Positions 1 through 10,606 of a stretch of DNA of 64,000 bases are shown piece after piece; the stretch's first letter is position 1, and every line of letters begins with the position of its first letter. A program made the translations under genes and the position numbers. Origin of the DNA: Tragulus kanchil (lineage: Eukaryota > Chordata > Mammalia > Artiodactyla > Tragulidae); NCBI GenBank assembly GCA_022376925.1, contig JAIOJX010000002.1, positions 40,076,501 to 40,140,500 on the forward strand, read 5' to 3'. Under the pieces are notes generated by a model. The model saw only the letters and a program-made list of their open reading frames with translations. It did not search any database and was not told the DNA's origin.

Positions 1-99
1 GGCTCAGATTTCCATCCAGCAAAGAAATTTCTAGGTATAAAGGGAAATCAAGACATGCTCAGTAGAAGCAAAATCAGAGAATATATTACTAACAAGTCT

Positions 100-232
100 A
101 CCCTTAAAGAATGGCTGCAGAAGTGGAGGGAAGGGACATATCGATACCTGTGGCTGACTGACAATAAACAACAAAACTCTGTTAAAAAAAAAAAAAAATA
201 TATATATATATAGATAGATAGATAGATAGGTT
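100..232 (+). mobile_element. LINE 3' tail fragment with A-run and TA/GATA microsatellite
   Basis: The text around GGAAGGGACATAT followed by ACAACAAAACTCTGTTAAAA resembles a ruminant L1 3' end. A related tail occurs at 58085-58185. It runs into 15 A, then (TA)n and (GATA)n. The second copy is at 1191-1316 with 13 A and a shorter TA/GATA tract. The L1 assignment is from memory of ruminant repeats. Confidence 0.45.
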
Positions 233-454
233 AGAGCTTCAGAAAAGGAAGGAAACATGGGAATGTGTGAAAACAAGAATAACTATGACTCTTAACTTCT
301 CAGATGATATTTTATAGTTGAAGCAAACATGATAGCTGCCAGATGATTGGATGTTGACTGGATGCAAAAGAGATATTGAGATAAGTATAATTAAGATGTG
401 GGGAGCGTGCAGAGACGTACTTGGAATAGGATTTCCTCCTGAAGTGATGAAACA

Positions 455-930
455 CTGATTTCAATAAAATTGAAAATAGGAAACTACAGAGAAAATGAAT
501 GAAATAATTTTTTTTTTTTGGAAAAATCTACAAAATTGGAAAACTCTAGCAAAACTGGCAAAGATAAAAAGAGATAAGACCAACATCAACAATGTCAAGA
601 ATGAAACCAGAATACCTCTATAGGTTCTGTCGCCATTAAAAAGATAATGCAGAAATACTGCAGACACCCTTTCTCATAAACTCGCCAACTTAGCTGAAAT
701 GATTCTTCAAAAACCATGAACTACCAATACTCAATCAAGGCAAAGTTGGAAAGCTGGATCTTGCTAGAACAATAAAAGAAATTGAATTTATAATTTAAAA
801 GCTCCTGAGAAAGAAATCTTCAGGCTCAGATGGTTTTACTGAAGCATTCTACTAAAAGTTTCAAGAATTAAGACCAATTTTACAAACACACAAAAAAAGA
901 AGAAAAAGAAAGATTTACCCACTTATTTTA
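455..930 (+). mobile_element. Degenerate L1 ORF2 fragment
   Basis: Stretches such as TACAAAATTGGAAAACTCTA and GGCTCAGATGGTTTTACTGA match the order of sense-strand L1 ORF2 (the region between endonuclease and reverse transcriptase). It is full of stops and indels, so it is an inactive relic. Duplicated at 1546-2020. Confidence 0.55.
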
Positions 931-942
931 TGAGGTTAATAC

Positions 943-1060
943 TGCCCTGGTATTCTTGCCTGGAAAATACCACAAGTGAAAGAGCCTGGCTGGCTTCAGT
1001 TCTTAGGGTCACAAAGAGTTGGACATGGTTGAAGCAACTTAGCAGGCACACGCAAACTAG
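943..1060 (+). mobile_element. BovA-type SINE fragment, diverged
   Basis: It contains the BovA core (TATTCTTGCCTGGAAAAT, then GGGTCACAAAGAGTTGGACA). The tRNA-like head is missing. The second copy is at 2031-2148. The duplication junction falls exactly at the end of this SINE. Confidence 0.75.
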
Positions 1061-2148
1061 CAGGAAAAGTCATCCCAAAAGAGGAGCTGCTGGCTCAGAT
1101 TTCCATCCAGCAAAGAAATTTCTAGGTATAAAGGGAAATCAAGACATGCTCAGTAGAAGCAAAATCAGAGAATATATTACTAACAAGTCTACCCTTAAAG
1201 AATGGCTGCAGAAGTGGAGGGAAGGGACATATCGATACCTGTGGCTGACTGACAATAAACAACAAAACTCTGTTAAAAAAAAAAAAATATATATATAGAT
1301 AGATAGATAGATAGGTTAGAGCTTCAGAAAAGGAAGGAAACATGGGAATGTGTGAAAACAAGAATAACTATGACTCTTAACTTCTCAGATGATATTTTAT
1401 AGTTGAAGCAAACATGATAGCTGCCAGATGATTGGATGTTGACTGGATGCAAAAGAGATATTGAGATAAGTATAATTAAGATGTGGGGAGCGTGCAGAGA
1501 CGTACTTGGAATAGGATTTCCTCCTGAAGTGATGAAACACTGATTTCAATAAAATTGAAAATAGGAAACTACAGAGAAAATGAATGAAATAATTTTTTTT
1601 TTTTTGGAAAAATCTACAAAATTGGAAAACTCTAGCAAAACTGGCAAAGATAAAAAGAGATAAGACCAACATCAACAATGTCAAGAATGAAACCAGAATA
1701 CCTCTATAGGTTCTGTCGCCATTAAAAAGATAATGCAGAAATACTGCAGACACCCTTTCTCATAAACTCGCCAACTTAGCTGAAATGATTCTTCAAAAAC
1801 CATGAACTACCAATACTCAATCAAGGCAAAGTTGGAAAGCTGGATCTTGCTAGAACAATAAAAGAAATTGAATTTATAATTTAAAAGCTCCTGAGAAAGA
1901 AATCTTCAGGCTCAGATGGTTTTACTGAAGCATTCTACTAAAAGTTTCAAGAATTAAGACCAATTTTACAAACACACAAAAAAAGAAGAAAAAGAAAGAT
2001 TTACCCACTTATTTTATGAGGTTAATACTGCCCTGGTATTCTTGCCTGGAAAATACCACAAGTGAAAGAGCCTGGCTGGCTTCAGTTCTTAGGGTCACAA
2101 AGAGTTGGACATGGTTGAAGCAACTTAGCAGGCACACACGCAAACTAG

Positions 2149-2448
2149 ACATAGTACAAAAATCCTGCCAAAAATACAGGTCAGTATCTCATTTTTGAAA
2201 TAAGATACAAAAACCCTCAACAAAATAGTAGCAAATCAAATCCACCAATTCCTTAATATGTGATTTTATTTGCCTTCATAGCAGTCTGTGGAGGTACCAT
2301 CACTATTTCTATTTCACGGTTGGCAGTGGTGGCCTGAGTGTTCCCCTGTTGAGTCCATGTCTGTAACCTTGGAATTGGCAAGACCTGGATTCAGCCTAGG
2401 GCATCTGACTCCAAACAAAAATTTGTCTCCTTAACAATTACAATAATA
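2149..2448. other. Single-copy spacer with probable MIR relic
   Basis: A non-duplicated stretch between duplications 1 and 2. Around 2285-2412 the order GGTACCATCACTATT ... ACCTGGATTCAGCC ... CATCTGACTCC resembles an antisense MIR SINE. This is a weak, memory-based match. Nothing else is recognised. Confidence 0.45.
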
Positions 2449-4750
2449 ACACACATTCTTTGTTTTCCTTTTTATGGCTTACGTTGCCAGCTGACAAAAC
2501 ATCCACTGCCCCTTCCTTCAGTTGTAAAACCCTAGGGTTAACATATTGCTATTTTATTAGAAGATTTCATCCTTGCTCCTAGAGGTGGCCTTGATACTAG
2601 GTGATGATACTGACATGACATTTCTGTGAGACTTCAGCCAGCTTTCTGAGGTCCTTGGTCCCGCATTTTCTACTTTTCCCAGCCTGTTAGGCTCACCGGG
2701 TGACCGAGGCCTGGCTCCCTTGCTGGAGCTTGAGGTAGTTTGAGGATGCTATGGGCACCAGGGCTGGTAGAAGTGCGGTTTAGAGATGCTTCTCAAATGA
2801 GTCAGGAGTCGCCATAGGCATGACTGGATGTCCTACTTTCAAATTATTTTACGAGAGAAAGAAATCACTATCTTGTTTAAACCGTGGTTATTTTGGTTCC
2901 CAGACAGGTGAAGTCTGACTTGAGGCTTCTTCACGTTCTTCTGATTATTTCTAATACAGATAATAAAAAGCCTCACTAATCTTACTGATACCGAGTTCTG
3001 CGGATGGTAGACATTTAGACGTAATCCTTTTGCAATTTATTTATATCCAATTTGGCATCTTCATTTACCCTGAAAAAAATGATGTATTTTTAAGATTATT
3101 TCATAAGTGTGTCATCTCTTTACTATTATTTTTAAAGATTGACACACATAGATGTTTTAACTTAAGTTCTCAGGAGCTCATACTTGTCAGGTTTTAGACA
3201 AAAATATTTCCTTCAGGCTTTTCACAAGACATAGGCATTGCCAAGGAAGTCACCATGCCTGCAGTGTGCCTCTGCAGCCTGATTCCTGAGGACTGGTGCT
3301 CACTGAGCTTGGAGAGCAAAGACTGAGCCTGTCAGAGCCCTGTCAGCCCGTCTTTGACTGGAGAGATGTGTCACGTGGCACTAGTATTCTGCAGGATCTT
3401 TTGCCAACTCACCATTTTCTCTTATTGCACATGTATTGTTTCTTCATTGGTATATGCTGGTACCAAGAGATGGGGCCTTTGGGAGGGTGTGAGGTCCAGA
3501 GAGTGGAGCCTCCGTGAATGGGGTTAGTGTTCTTACAGAAAGACCCCATGGAGGCCCCTTGCCTTTGTGCCCTGTGAGGATCCAGCAGAGTTGCCTGTAA
3601 CAATACATAAACACACATTCTTTGTTTTCCTTTTATGGCTTACGTTGCCAGCTGACAAAACATCCACTGCCCCTTCCTTCAGTTGTAAAACCCTAGGGTT
3701 AACATATTGCTATTTTATTAGAAGATTTCATCCTTGCTCCTAGAGGTGGCCTTGATACTAGGTGATGATACTGACATGACATTTCTGTGAGACTTCAGCC
3801 AGCTTTCTGAGGTCCTTGGTCCCGCATTTTCTACTTTTCCCAGCCTGTTAGGCTCACCGGGTGACCGAGGCCTGGCTCCCTTGCTGGAGCTTGAGGTAGT
3901 TTGAGGATGCTATGGGCACCAGGGCTGGTAGAAGTGCGGTTTAGAGATGCTTCTCAAATGAGTCAGGAGTCGCCATAGGCATGACTGGATGTCCTACTTT
4001 CAAATTATTTTACGAGAGAAAGAAATCACTATCTTGTTTAAACCGTGGTTATTTTGGTTCCCAGACAGGTGAAGTCTGACTTGAGGCTTCTTCACGTTCT
4101 TCTGATTATTTCTAATACAGATAATAAAAAGCCTCACTAATCTTACTGATACCGAGTTCTGCGGATGGTAGACATTTAGACGTAATCCTTTTGCAATTTA
4201 TTTATATCCAATTTGGCATCTTCATTTACCCTGAAAAAAATGATGTATTTTTAAGATTATTTCATAAGTGTGTCATCTCTTTACTATTATTTTTAAAGAT
4301 TGACACACATAGATGTTTTAACTTAAGTTCTCAGGAGCTCATACTTGTCAGGTTTTAGACAAAAATATTTCCTTCAGGCTTTTCACAAGACATAGGCATT
4401 GCCAAGGAAGTCACCATGCCTGCAGTGTGCCTCTGCAGCCTGATTCCTGAGGACTGGTGCTCACTGAGCTTGGAGAGCAAAGACTGAGCCTGTCAGAGCC
4501 CTGTCAGCCCGTCTTTGACTGGAGAGATGTGTCACGTGGCACTAGTATTCTGCAGGATCTTTTGCCACCTCACTATTTTTCTCTTATTGCACATGTATTG
4601 TTTCTTCATTGGTATATGCTGGTACCAAGAGATGGGGCCTTTGGGAGGGTGTGAGGTCCAGAGAGTGGAGCCTCCGTGAATGGGGTTAGTGTTCTTACAG
4701 AAAGACCCCATGGAGGCCCCTTGCCTTTGTGCCCTGTGAGGATCCAGCAG
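2449..4750. repeat. Direct duplication 2 (two copies, period 1161)
   Basis: Copy 1 is 2449-3588 and copy 2 is 3611-4750. The 22 bases between look like a garbled continuation of copy 1: TTGCCTGT is kept but surrounding bases are missing relative to the text after 4750. Other differences are a T-run indel and a changed patch near 3405-3420 versus 4566-4581. I recognise no repeat family or gene in the unit. Confidence 0.97.
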
Positions 4751-6856
4751 GGAGGCTTGCCTGTGAAACAGAAAGAGGGTCATCGCCAGATGTGACCAGT
4801 CTGGTGACTGAACTTGAACTTGGCCTCCAGAAGTGCAAGAAAAAATTCTTGATATTTTCAAACCTTCCTTCCTCCCCCAGTCTGTTGGCATTATAACCAA
4901 GTGGACTCAGGCAGGAGGAAAGAACCGATGTGATAAGAAACAGCCTCCATCATGACTGGCTGTGGATGGGGCCCCCAGAAAGAGGTGTGAGCACATTGCT
5001 GGCCTTTTGACTGCTTTGTGGGAGGTGACAAACCGTGTTGACGTAAATGCACATATAGTCTGCCCTTTTTTTTTATTCATCTCTAACACATTCTATCTAT
5101 TCTATTCTATCCTCCCTGGAGAATACAGTGAAAAGTTTGAAAACAGCAAATTCTCCATCTAGTCAGCCTGCAGCTGTCTCTTTAAGACAAAAAGAAAAGG
5201 CAATAAAACATAATTCTATGAACAGACCACACACCCTGCCGGTCCAGCTGGCAGTTGAACAGAACCTGAAAAGAGCGGCAGATCGGCTAAGAAAAGAAAG
5301 AAGGACAGAAAAGATGGGGTTGAAAGGGACAGCAAAGAGGCAGACAACTCTACAGGTTGCTGACAAGTTTATTGAATTCGCTCATACATTTTATACTTCT
5401 CAAAATCAGATAACACACAGCAAACAGTAGTGTATACATGCTTTAGGCCAGATTTCTCAGACCTAGCATCCTCTCCCTCAGGCAGGTCATTAACTAGGTA
5501 TTACCTCCTGGTAAGTCATTAACATATTCAAAGTTCTTTAGATTACAATGGTTCCGGGGCATAAAGCCCCTCAAGCCCTTTTCATCTGTTGACCAAGGCT
5601 CCAGGTGTCCAGTTGTCCTCAGGAATGTCTTCACAATACCTGGGGTGAAGGGACAGAGAGCTATGCTGTTATCCGCCCCTGTTTCCAGGGGAGCTCCCAG
5701 AGCTATGTTTCCTTAAAAGAAACCCCTTTTCATTGGTTTTTTATGGCTGGTACCAAGAGATGGGGCCTTTGGGAGGGTGTGAGGTCCAGAGAGTGGAGCC
5801 TCCGTGAATGGGGTTAGTGTTCTTACAGAAAGACCCCATGGAGGCCCCTTGCCTTTGTGCCCTGTGAGGATCCAGCAGGGAGGCTTGCCTGTGAAACAGA
5901 AAGAGGGTCATCGCCAGATGTGACCAGTCTGGTGACTGAACTTGAACTTGGCCTCCAGAAGTGCAAGAAAAAATTCTTGATATTTTCAAACCTTCCTTCC
6001 TCCCCCAGTCTGTTGGCATTATAACCAAGTGGACTCAGGCAGGAGGAAAGAACCGATGTGATAAGAAACAGCCTCCATCATGACTGGCTGTGGATGGGGC
6101 CCCCAGAAAGAGGTGTGAGCACATTGCTGGCCTTTTGACTGCTTTGTGGGAGGTGACAAACCGTGTTGACGTAAATGCACATATAGTCTGCCCTTTTTTT
6201 TTATTCATCTCTAACACATTCTATCTATTCTATTCTATCCTCCCTGGAGAATACAGTGAAAAGTTTGAAAACAGCAAATTCTCCATCTAGTCAGCCTGCA
6301 GCTGTCTCTTTAAGACAAAAAGAAAAGGCAATAAAACATAATTCTATGAACAGACCACACACCCTGCCGGTCCAGCTGGCAGTTGAACAGAACCTGAAAA
6401 GAGCGGCAGATCGGCTAAGAAAAGAAAGAAGGACAGAAAAGATGGGGTTGAAAGGGACAGCAAAGAGGCAGACAACTCTACAGGTTGCTGACAAGTTTAT
6501 TGAATTCGCTCATACATTTTATACTTCTCAAAATCAGATAACACACAGCAAACAGTAGTGTATACATGCTTTAGGCCAGATTTCTCAGACCTAGCATCCT
6601 CTCCCTCAGGCAGGTCATTAACTAGGTATTACCTCCTGGTAAGTCATTAACATATTCAAAGTTCTTTAGATTACAATGGTTCCGGGGCATAAAGCCCCTC
6701 AAGCCCTTTTCATCTGTTGACCAAGGCTCCAGGTGTCCAGTTGTCCTCAGGAATGTCTTCACAATACCTGGGGTGAAGGGACAGAGAGCTATGCTGTTAT
6801 CAGCCCCTGTTTCCAGGGGAGCTCCCAGAGCTATGTTTCCTTAAAAGAAACCCCTT
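4618..6856. repeat. Direct duplication 3 (two copies, period 1128), chained to duplication 2
   Basis: Copy 1 is 4618-5728 and copy 2 is 5746-6856. Positions 4618-4750 also belong to duplication 2, so this segment occurs three times (3457-3588, 4618-4750, 5746-5878). The 17-base joint at 5729-5745 resembles an error-laden version of 4603-4617 (TTCATTGGT followed by a T-rich run). Copy 1 cuts off inside the solo LTR that copy 2 leads into completely. Confidence 0.97.
5237..5728 (-). mobile_element. Truncated duplicate of the solo ERV LTR
   Basis: Near-identical to 6365-6856. It lacks the outer 21 bp of the 5' end of the LTR because the duplication junction cuts it. It has the same left flank (ACACCC) as the complete element. 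It is not an independent insertion. Confidence 0.85.
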
Positions 6857-6877
6857 GAAACAGGGGAGCTCCCCGCA
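6365..6877 (-). mobile_element. Solo LTR of a class II (ERVK-like) endogenous retrovirus
   Basis: The 513-bp element runs TG...CA on the minus strand (TGCGGGGAGC at the 5' end, GACCGGCA at the 3' end). It is flanked by a perfect 6-bp direct repeat ACACCC (6359-6364 and 6878-6883), the size expected for ERVK integrations. Reading the minus strand, a TATA-like box (TATAAAA, 6523-6517) is followed 16 bases later by AATAAA (6501-6496). A poly(A) signal so close to TATA implies a very short R region, as in betaretroviruses. No internal viral genes flank it, so it is a recombined solo LTR. The family name (for example a BTLTR) is not assigned. Confidence 0.8.
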
Positions 6878-6883
6878 ACACCC

Positions 6884-7994
6884 CATCACCCTCAAACAGC
6901 TGTCACGTTGAAAGCTGCAGTGAGCCGCGTGAAGTCTTGTTACATAAACAGAGTGGAAAACTGTTCCCAGGGCTGATGACTCATAGCTGACCATGCCTGA
7001 TGAACATGAGGGGGCGTGAGGCACGCATTCCGTGTTCTGGAAGGAGACTTGGAAGAGGAGGCAGTCACATACGCTTGTATTTCCCCTCATAAAATAGTTC
7101 CTTCATTCTGCCCAATTCAGTAGCCCCAAGTCCATGTTTAAGCTTGCGCATGCGTGTGGAAGGTGCTGGCTGTTGACACATGTGATACTCAACTCTTTAT
7201 ATTTGACATTAAATGTCTTCCTTGGAAGTGCCTAAAGTGACATCAGTGTGGGTTGTAGATTCATCAGTTCACAGGTAATGGTGAGCATGCCTCCAACAGT
7301 AAGCGACTTACTAGGCAGCACTGTGAGTCTGTGGGCTTGCCAGGGGGCTCATTGTAAAGAATGCAAGAGCCGTGGAGCAATACACTGAGCTGCCTTTCTT
7401 GGATCTGGTGCTGAATGAAAGCCAGCCCAGGGAGAAGCCTCTGTTTCATTCCTAGGAGAGGACTGTTTTCAGCTCTGCCTAGATACTCCACCTGGATAAT
7501 CTGCTGAGAAGTGATGCAATGCTCCTCCTGGTCTATCTTTCAGGTAACTGACCACACGTTCTCAGTTCCTGGCTTCTAGGGTGTGTGTACAATCCTGGTT
7601 TTCTCCCAGTGACTTAGAGAAAGGCCACCGTCTTGAGTATGAAATACCAAGCCGCATAGCTGGCACGTTCCATGTGGCCGTAAATCAAGATGTTCTGCTC
7701 CAGAGGCACCTGCTGTGTGTGACAGGAAGCAGGCTGTGGTTGCCAGGGGCACATGAGGGCTGGATTTGCTCTTTTGAATTTAAGACTCTATCTGGGAACA
7801 AGATGCCTGTAAGGAAATCAACGATGGAAACTTGCCAACCAAAGGGAAATGCCTCTCTTAGCCTGCTAACTGCTCTCGGGGGCTTTCAGTTTGTGGCCCA
7901 GTGACTCAATGTCCTCTCCCAGAGTTTGCAATGAATGCTTATAGGTTGTTTCATGGTGTTCCCAAGTGGAGACATATTTGAGAGGAGCATGCAT
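6884..7994. other. Unrecognised single-copy DNA
   Basis: No gene or confident repeat is seen. A short patch near 7335-7390 (GGGGGCTCATTGTAAAGAAT) faintly resembles a worn Bov-tA head. The open frame at 7581-7904 has no recognisable domain and is treated as chance. Confidence 0.5.
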
Positions 7995-8198
7995 ATGAGA
8001 TAGCTTCAGTTGTGTACAGCTCTTTGCAACCCATGGACTGTAGCCTGCCAGGTTCCTCTGTCTGTGGGATTTCTCAGACAAGAATGCTGGAGTGAATTGC
8101 CATTTCCTTCTTCAAGGGGTCTTCCCGATCCAGGGATCGAACCCATGTCTCTCCTGTGGCTTGCATTTCAGGTTGATTATTTACCACTGAATTAAACA
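7995..8198 (-). mobile_element. Bov-tA SINE
   Basis: Antisense BovA core (CCATGGACTGTAGCCTGCCA, AGAATGCTGGAGTGAATTGC) followed by the antisense tRNA-like head (ATCCAGGGATCGAACCCATG, TTTACCACTGAATTA). It is nearly full length and moderately diverged. Confidence 0.88.
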
Positions 8199-8289
8199 TG
8201 AAGCCTTACAAAGAAAAGCCCATTTTCTGAGTATTCTTGTGTTCCATTTAGAACAACTGAAAAATTTAGTATTGTTTTATTTATTATCC

Positions 8290-8409
8290 CCTGGAGTGGG
8301 AAATGACAACCCACTCCAATCTTCTTGCCTGGAGAGTCCCATGGACAGAGGAGCCTGGTAGGCTGCAGTGCATGGGGTCACAAAGAATTGGATATGACTA
8401 CACAAGCAC
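8290..8409 (+). mobile_element. BovA SINE fragment
   Basis: Sense BovA text: ACAACCCACTCCAATCTTCT, CATGGACAGAGGAGCCTGGT, GGGGTCACAAAGAATTGGAT. The tRNA head is absent. Confidence 0.88.
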
Positions 8410-9404
8410 ACCGTATGCCACAAAGGCTTAAAAGACCTTGGCAAATTAGAGGTTTGACAGATAAGCCTTATTTTTCTATTTGAAATATGTAAGGAGACTA
8501 ATTAACATTTATGATTGAAAAGTATAAAGGAATTTTCACCAAGATTTTAAGCAGTATTGTAATATTTACAAGAACTTATATCAACTTTATGAGCTAAGTT
8601 GTTAGATTTATAAGACTTATTTAATAACTGGAAACATTCTGCTTGTTAGTAAAGGAGTTAAGAAATTGGATATGTTAAATTTATAATGTTTACAATGTAT
8701 AAAGGATTTTAATTATCTAAGATATAAACATTTTGTAAATGACTTGATAAATTGTACTATATTTATAGGGTAATATTTATAAACTAGATTTAATAATTTT
8801 AAATTATATTTACTTGTAGTTCAATAAATTAAGTAAATTGAATAATAATTTTAAAATAAGTCTTTCCTATTAACAGAAGCCACATGAGTGAAGTTAGGCC
8901 CATATACTCAAACACACTCACACTTTCATGTCATTTGATCTTTACAAGTAAAACTCCGTGAAGGGAATACAGAAGTCTTGCCTCTTCTGCTTTAACTTAG
9001 ACCATAGACATTCCTATGAGCTTAACCAATAAACTCTAGTCCTTCTCATCGGTAGACCTTCCCAGTGTGTTCCTCCTGAGACCCTTAGCTTGTGCTTTAC
9101 CTTCCTCCTTTCATTTCTTCCAGTCTTTCTCCAAAGAATCCTGCAATATAGGATCAGTGGACTTGCCGTGTGCTTCCTTTGCTTTCTGCACAAACCTCAA
9201 GACAGTCCTTAATGTTGCTGTTGTAATGGTTGGTTTAGCTGTTCAGAGACCCAAAGTGCATTGAAAAGGGTGCTACATTTTTCATAGTTACACCTTCAAT
9301 GTTTTGCACGTTGTCTTCAGTTGTGCTGAATAATTTTTGTTCACTTTCCCTAGCTTGACTGGAGTACAACTGACATGTAAATACCATACCTATTTAAGGT
9401 GTCC
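8410..9404. other. AT-rich unrecognised DNA
   Basis: Very AT-rich to about 8870, with TAATTTTAAA-like repeats but no clean tandem array. More mixed sequence follows. No gene or repeat family is recognised. Confidence 0.5.
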
Positions 9405-9875
9405 AGGGTGTAGGGGAATGGCTCCCTGACACGACCTTGGCCACGATGTTGTGGATTTGACATCAAAAGCACAGGAAAAGAAAGCAAAAGTAAAGCAAAT
9501 GGGCTTACATCAAACCGAAATGTTTTTCCATAAGAATGAAAACAATCAACACTTATAGAATGTGAGAGATTATTTATGAGAATATTTAATATTTAACTTA
9601 CAAGAATATTTAATACATTTAATTAACTTTGTATTTATAATAATCCAATAAGGGGCTAATGTCCAAAATATATAAGGAAGCCTTATGACTTAATAGCAAA
9701 AGAATGAATAGACTAACTGAAAACGGGGGCAAAAGACCTGAAAAGACATTTTTCTTAAAAAGACGTATGAAGGATTGAAACTACACAAAAATGCTCAGCG
9801 TCACTAATTTTCAGAGAAATGCAAATCAAAACCGTAATGAGATACTACCTTGCGCGCTCCATGAAGCTAGAGCTT
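9405..9875 (+). mobile_element. L1 ORF2 3' fragment, degenerate
   Basis: The sequence order matches the sense-strand C-terminal part of L1 ORF2: GACATCAAAAGCACAGGAAA, then AAGGGGCTAATGTCCAAAAT, then AGAGAAATGCAAATCAAAAC and GAGATACTACCTTGCGC. The frame is broken by stops and indels. It is an old inactive relic. Confidence 0.8.
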
Positions 9876-10067
9876 AAATGCAGTCTAGAAACTCTAATCC
9901 TGTAAAACTCATTTTTTCTCCCCTAAATCAGTATCTTAAAGTCACTGATATAAATATTATTATGAAAGTTGTCCCTTGTGATTGTAATTGGAAAACTGGA
10001 TTTTGAAATATTGACATATTTGTTAATATATCAGAATATTCTGGAATCAGTTCAAATTGTCAGTTGG

Positions 10068-10255
10068 GGGGACTTCCCCAGTGGCTCAGTGGTAAAGAAC
10101 CTGCCTGCAATTCAGGAGCCTCAGGAGACTCAGGTTCAAAGCCCAGCTCAGGAAGTTCTGCAGTATTCTTGCCTAGAGAGTCCCATGGACAGAGGAGCCT
10201 GGTGGGCTGCAGTCCACGGGTCACACATTGTCAGACAAAACTGAGCAACTGAGCA
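10068..10255 (+). mobile_element. Bov-tA SINE
   Basis: tRNA-like head GACTTCCCCAGTGGCTCAGT ... AAAGAACCTGCCTGCAATTC, then the BovA core GTCCCATGGACAGAGGAGCC. The middle linker is shortened. The duplicate lies at 11195-11382. Confidence 0.9.
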
Positions 10256-10421
10256 AGCCCACAATAAGCCAGTGAGCCCAAGCAAGTAGGGCACAGGAAA
10301 TACAACCGGAGACGCTGTATGTGAGTTGGAAGCTGAAGAACATACGTGTAGACAGCACATTCTTAACTTCTAGGCTGACAGCAGCCCCACCATCTTCACA
10401 GATGCTGGTCAGTGCTGTATC

Positions 10422-10606
10422 CAGCAGTCCCCAACCTTTCTGGCACCAGGGACTGGTATAATGGAAGACAATTTTTCTGTGGCCACTGGGTAGGAGGATG
10501 GTTGGGGGTTGACTCAAGCACATTAGATTTATTGTACACTTTATTACTATTAAATCAGTGCCACCTTGGACTATCATGCCTTAGATCCCGGAGGCTGGGG
10601 ACCCTG
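10422..10606 (+). mobile_element. Short hAT-like non-autonomous DNA transposon
   Basis: About 185 bp with inverted ends: CAGCAGTCCCCAACC on the left, GGCTGGGGACCCTG on the right. It is flanked by a near-perfect 8-bp repeat, CTGTATCC (10415-10422) and CTGTATGC (10607-10614); 8 bp is the hAT target-site size. The left repeat overlaps the first base, so that edge is uncertain by one. A longer relative in the opposite orientation lies at 51287-51812. The duplicate is at about 11550-11734. The RepBase name is not assigned. Confidence 0.72.

Larger units (their letters stand above)
1..2148. repeat. Direct duplication 1 (two copies, period about 1088-1091)
   Basis: Positions 1-1060 recur at 1092-2148. 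The true left edge of copy 1 lies before the window. The 31 bases at 1061-1091 are probably the start of copy 2, whose partner is off-window. The copies differ mainly in the A/TA/GATA microsatellite (about 6 bp shorter in copy 2), one T-run, and CACG versus CACACG near the right end. Each copy holds an L1-like tail, an L1 ORF2 fragment and a BovA SINE. Confidence 0.95.

Noticed and set aside
5128..5430. A lysine/arginine-rich 100-codon open frame repeated at 6256-6558
   Set aside because: It runs across the U5 end of the antisense LTR and its flank. No retroviral or host domain is seen.
5237..6877. A short provirus between two LTRs
   Set aside because: The sequence between is the duplicated host flank, not viral genes, and the first LTR is just the cut duplicate of the second.
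7995..8198. tRNA genes at the SINE heads
   Set aside because: The tRNA-like heads are diverged SINE promoters lacking a full cloverleaf and are part of Bov-tA or CHR-2 units.
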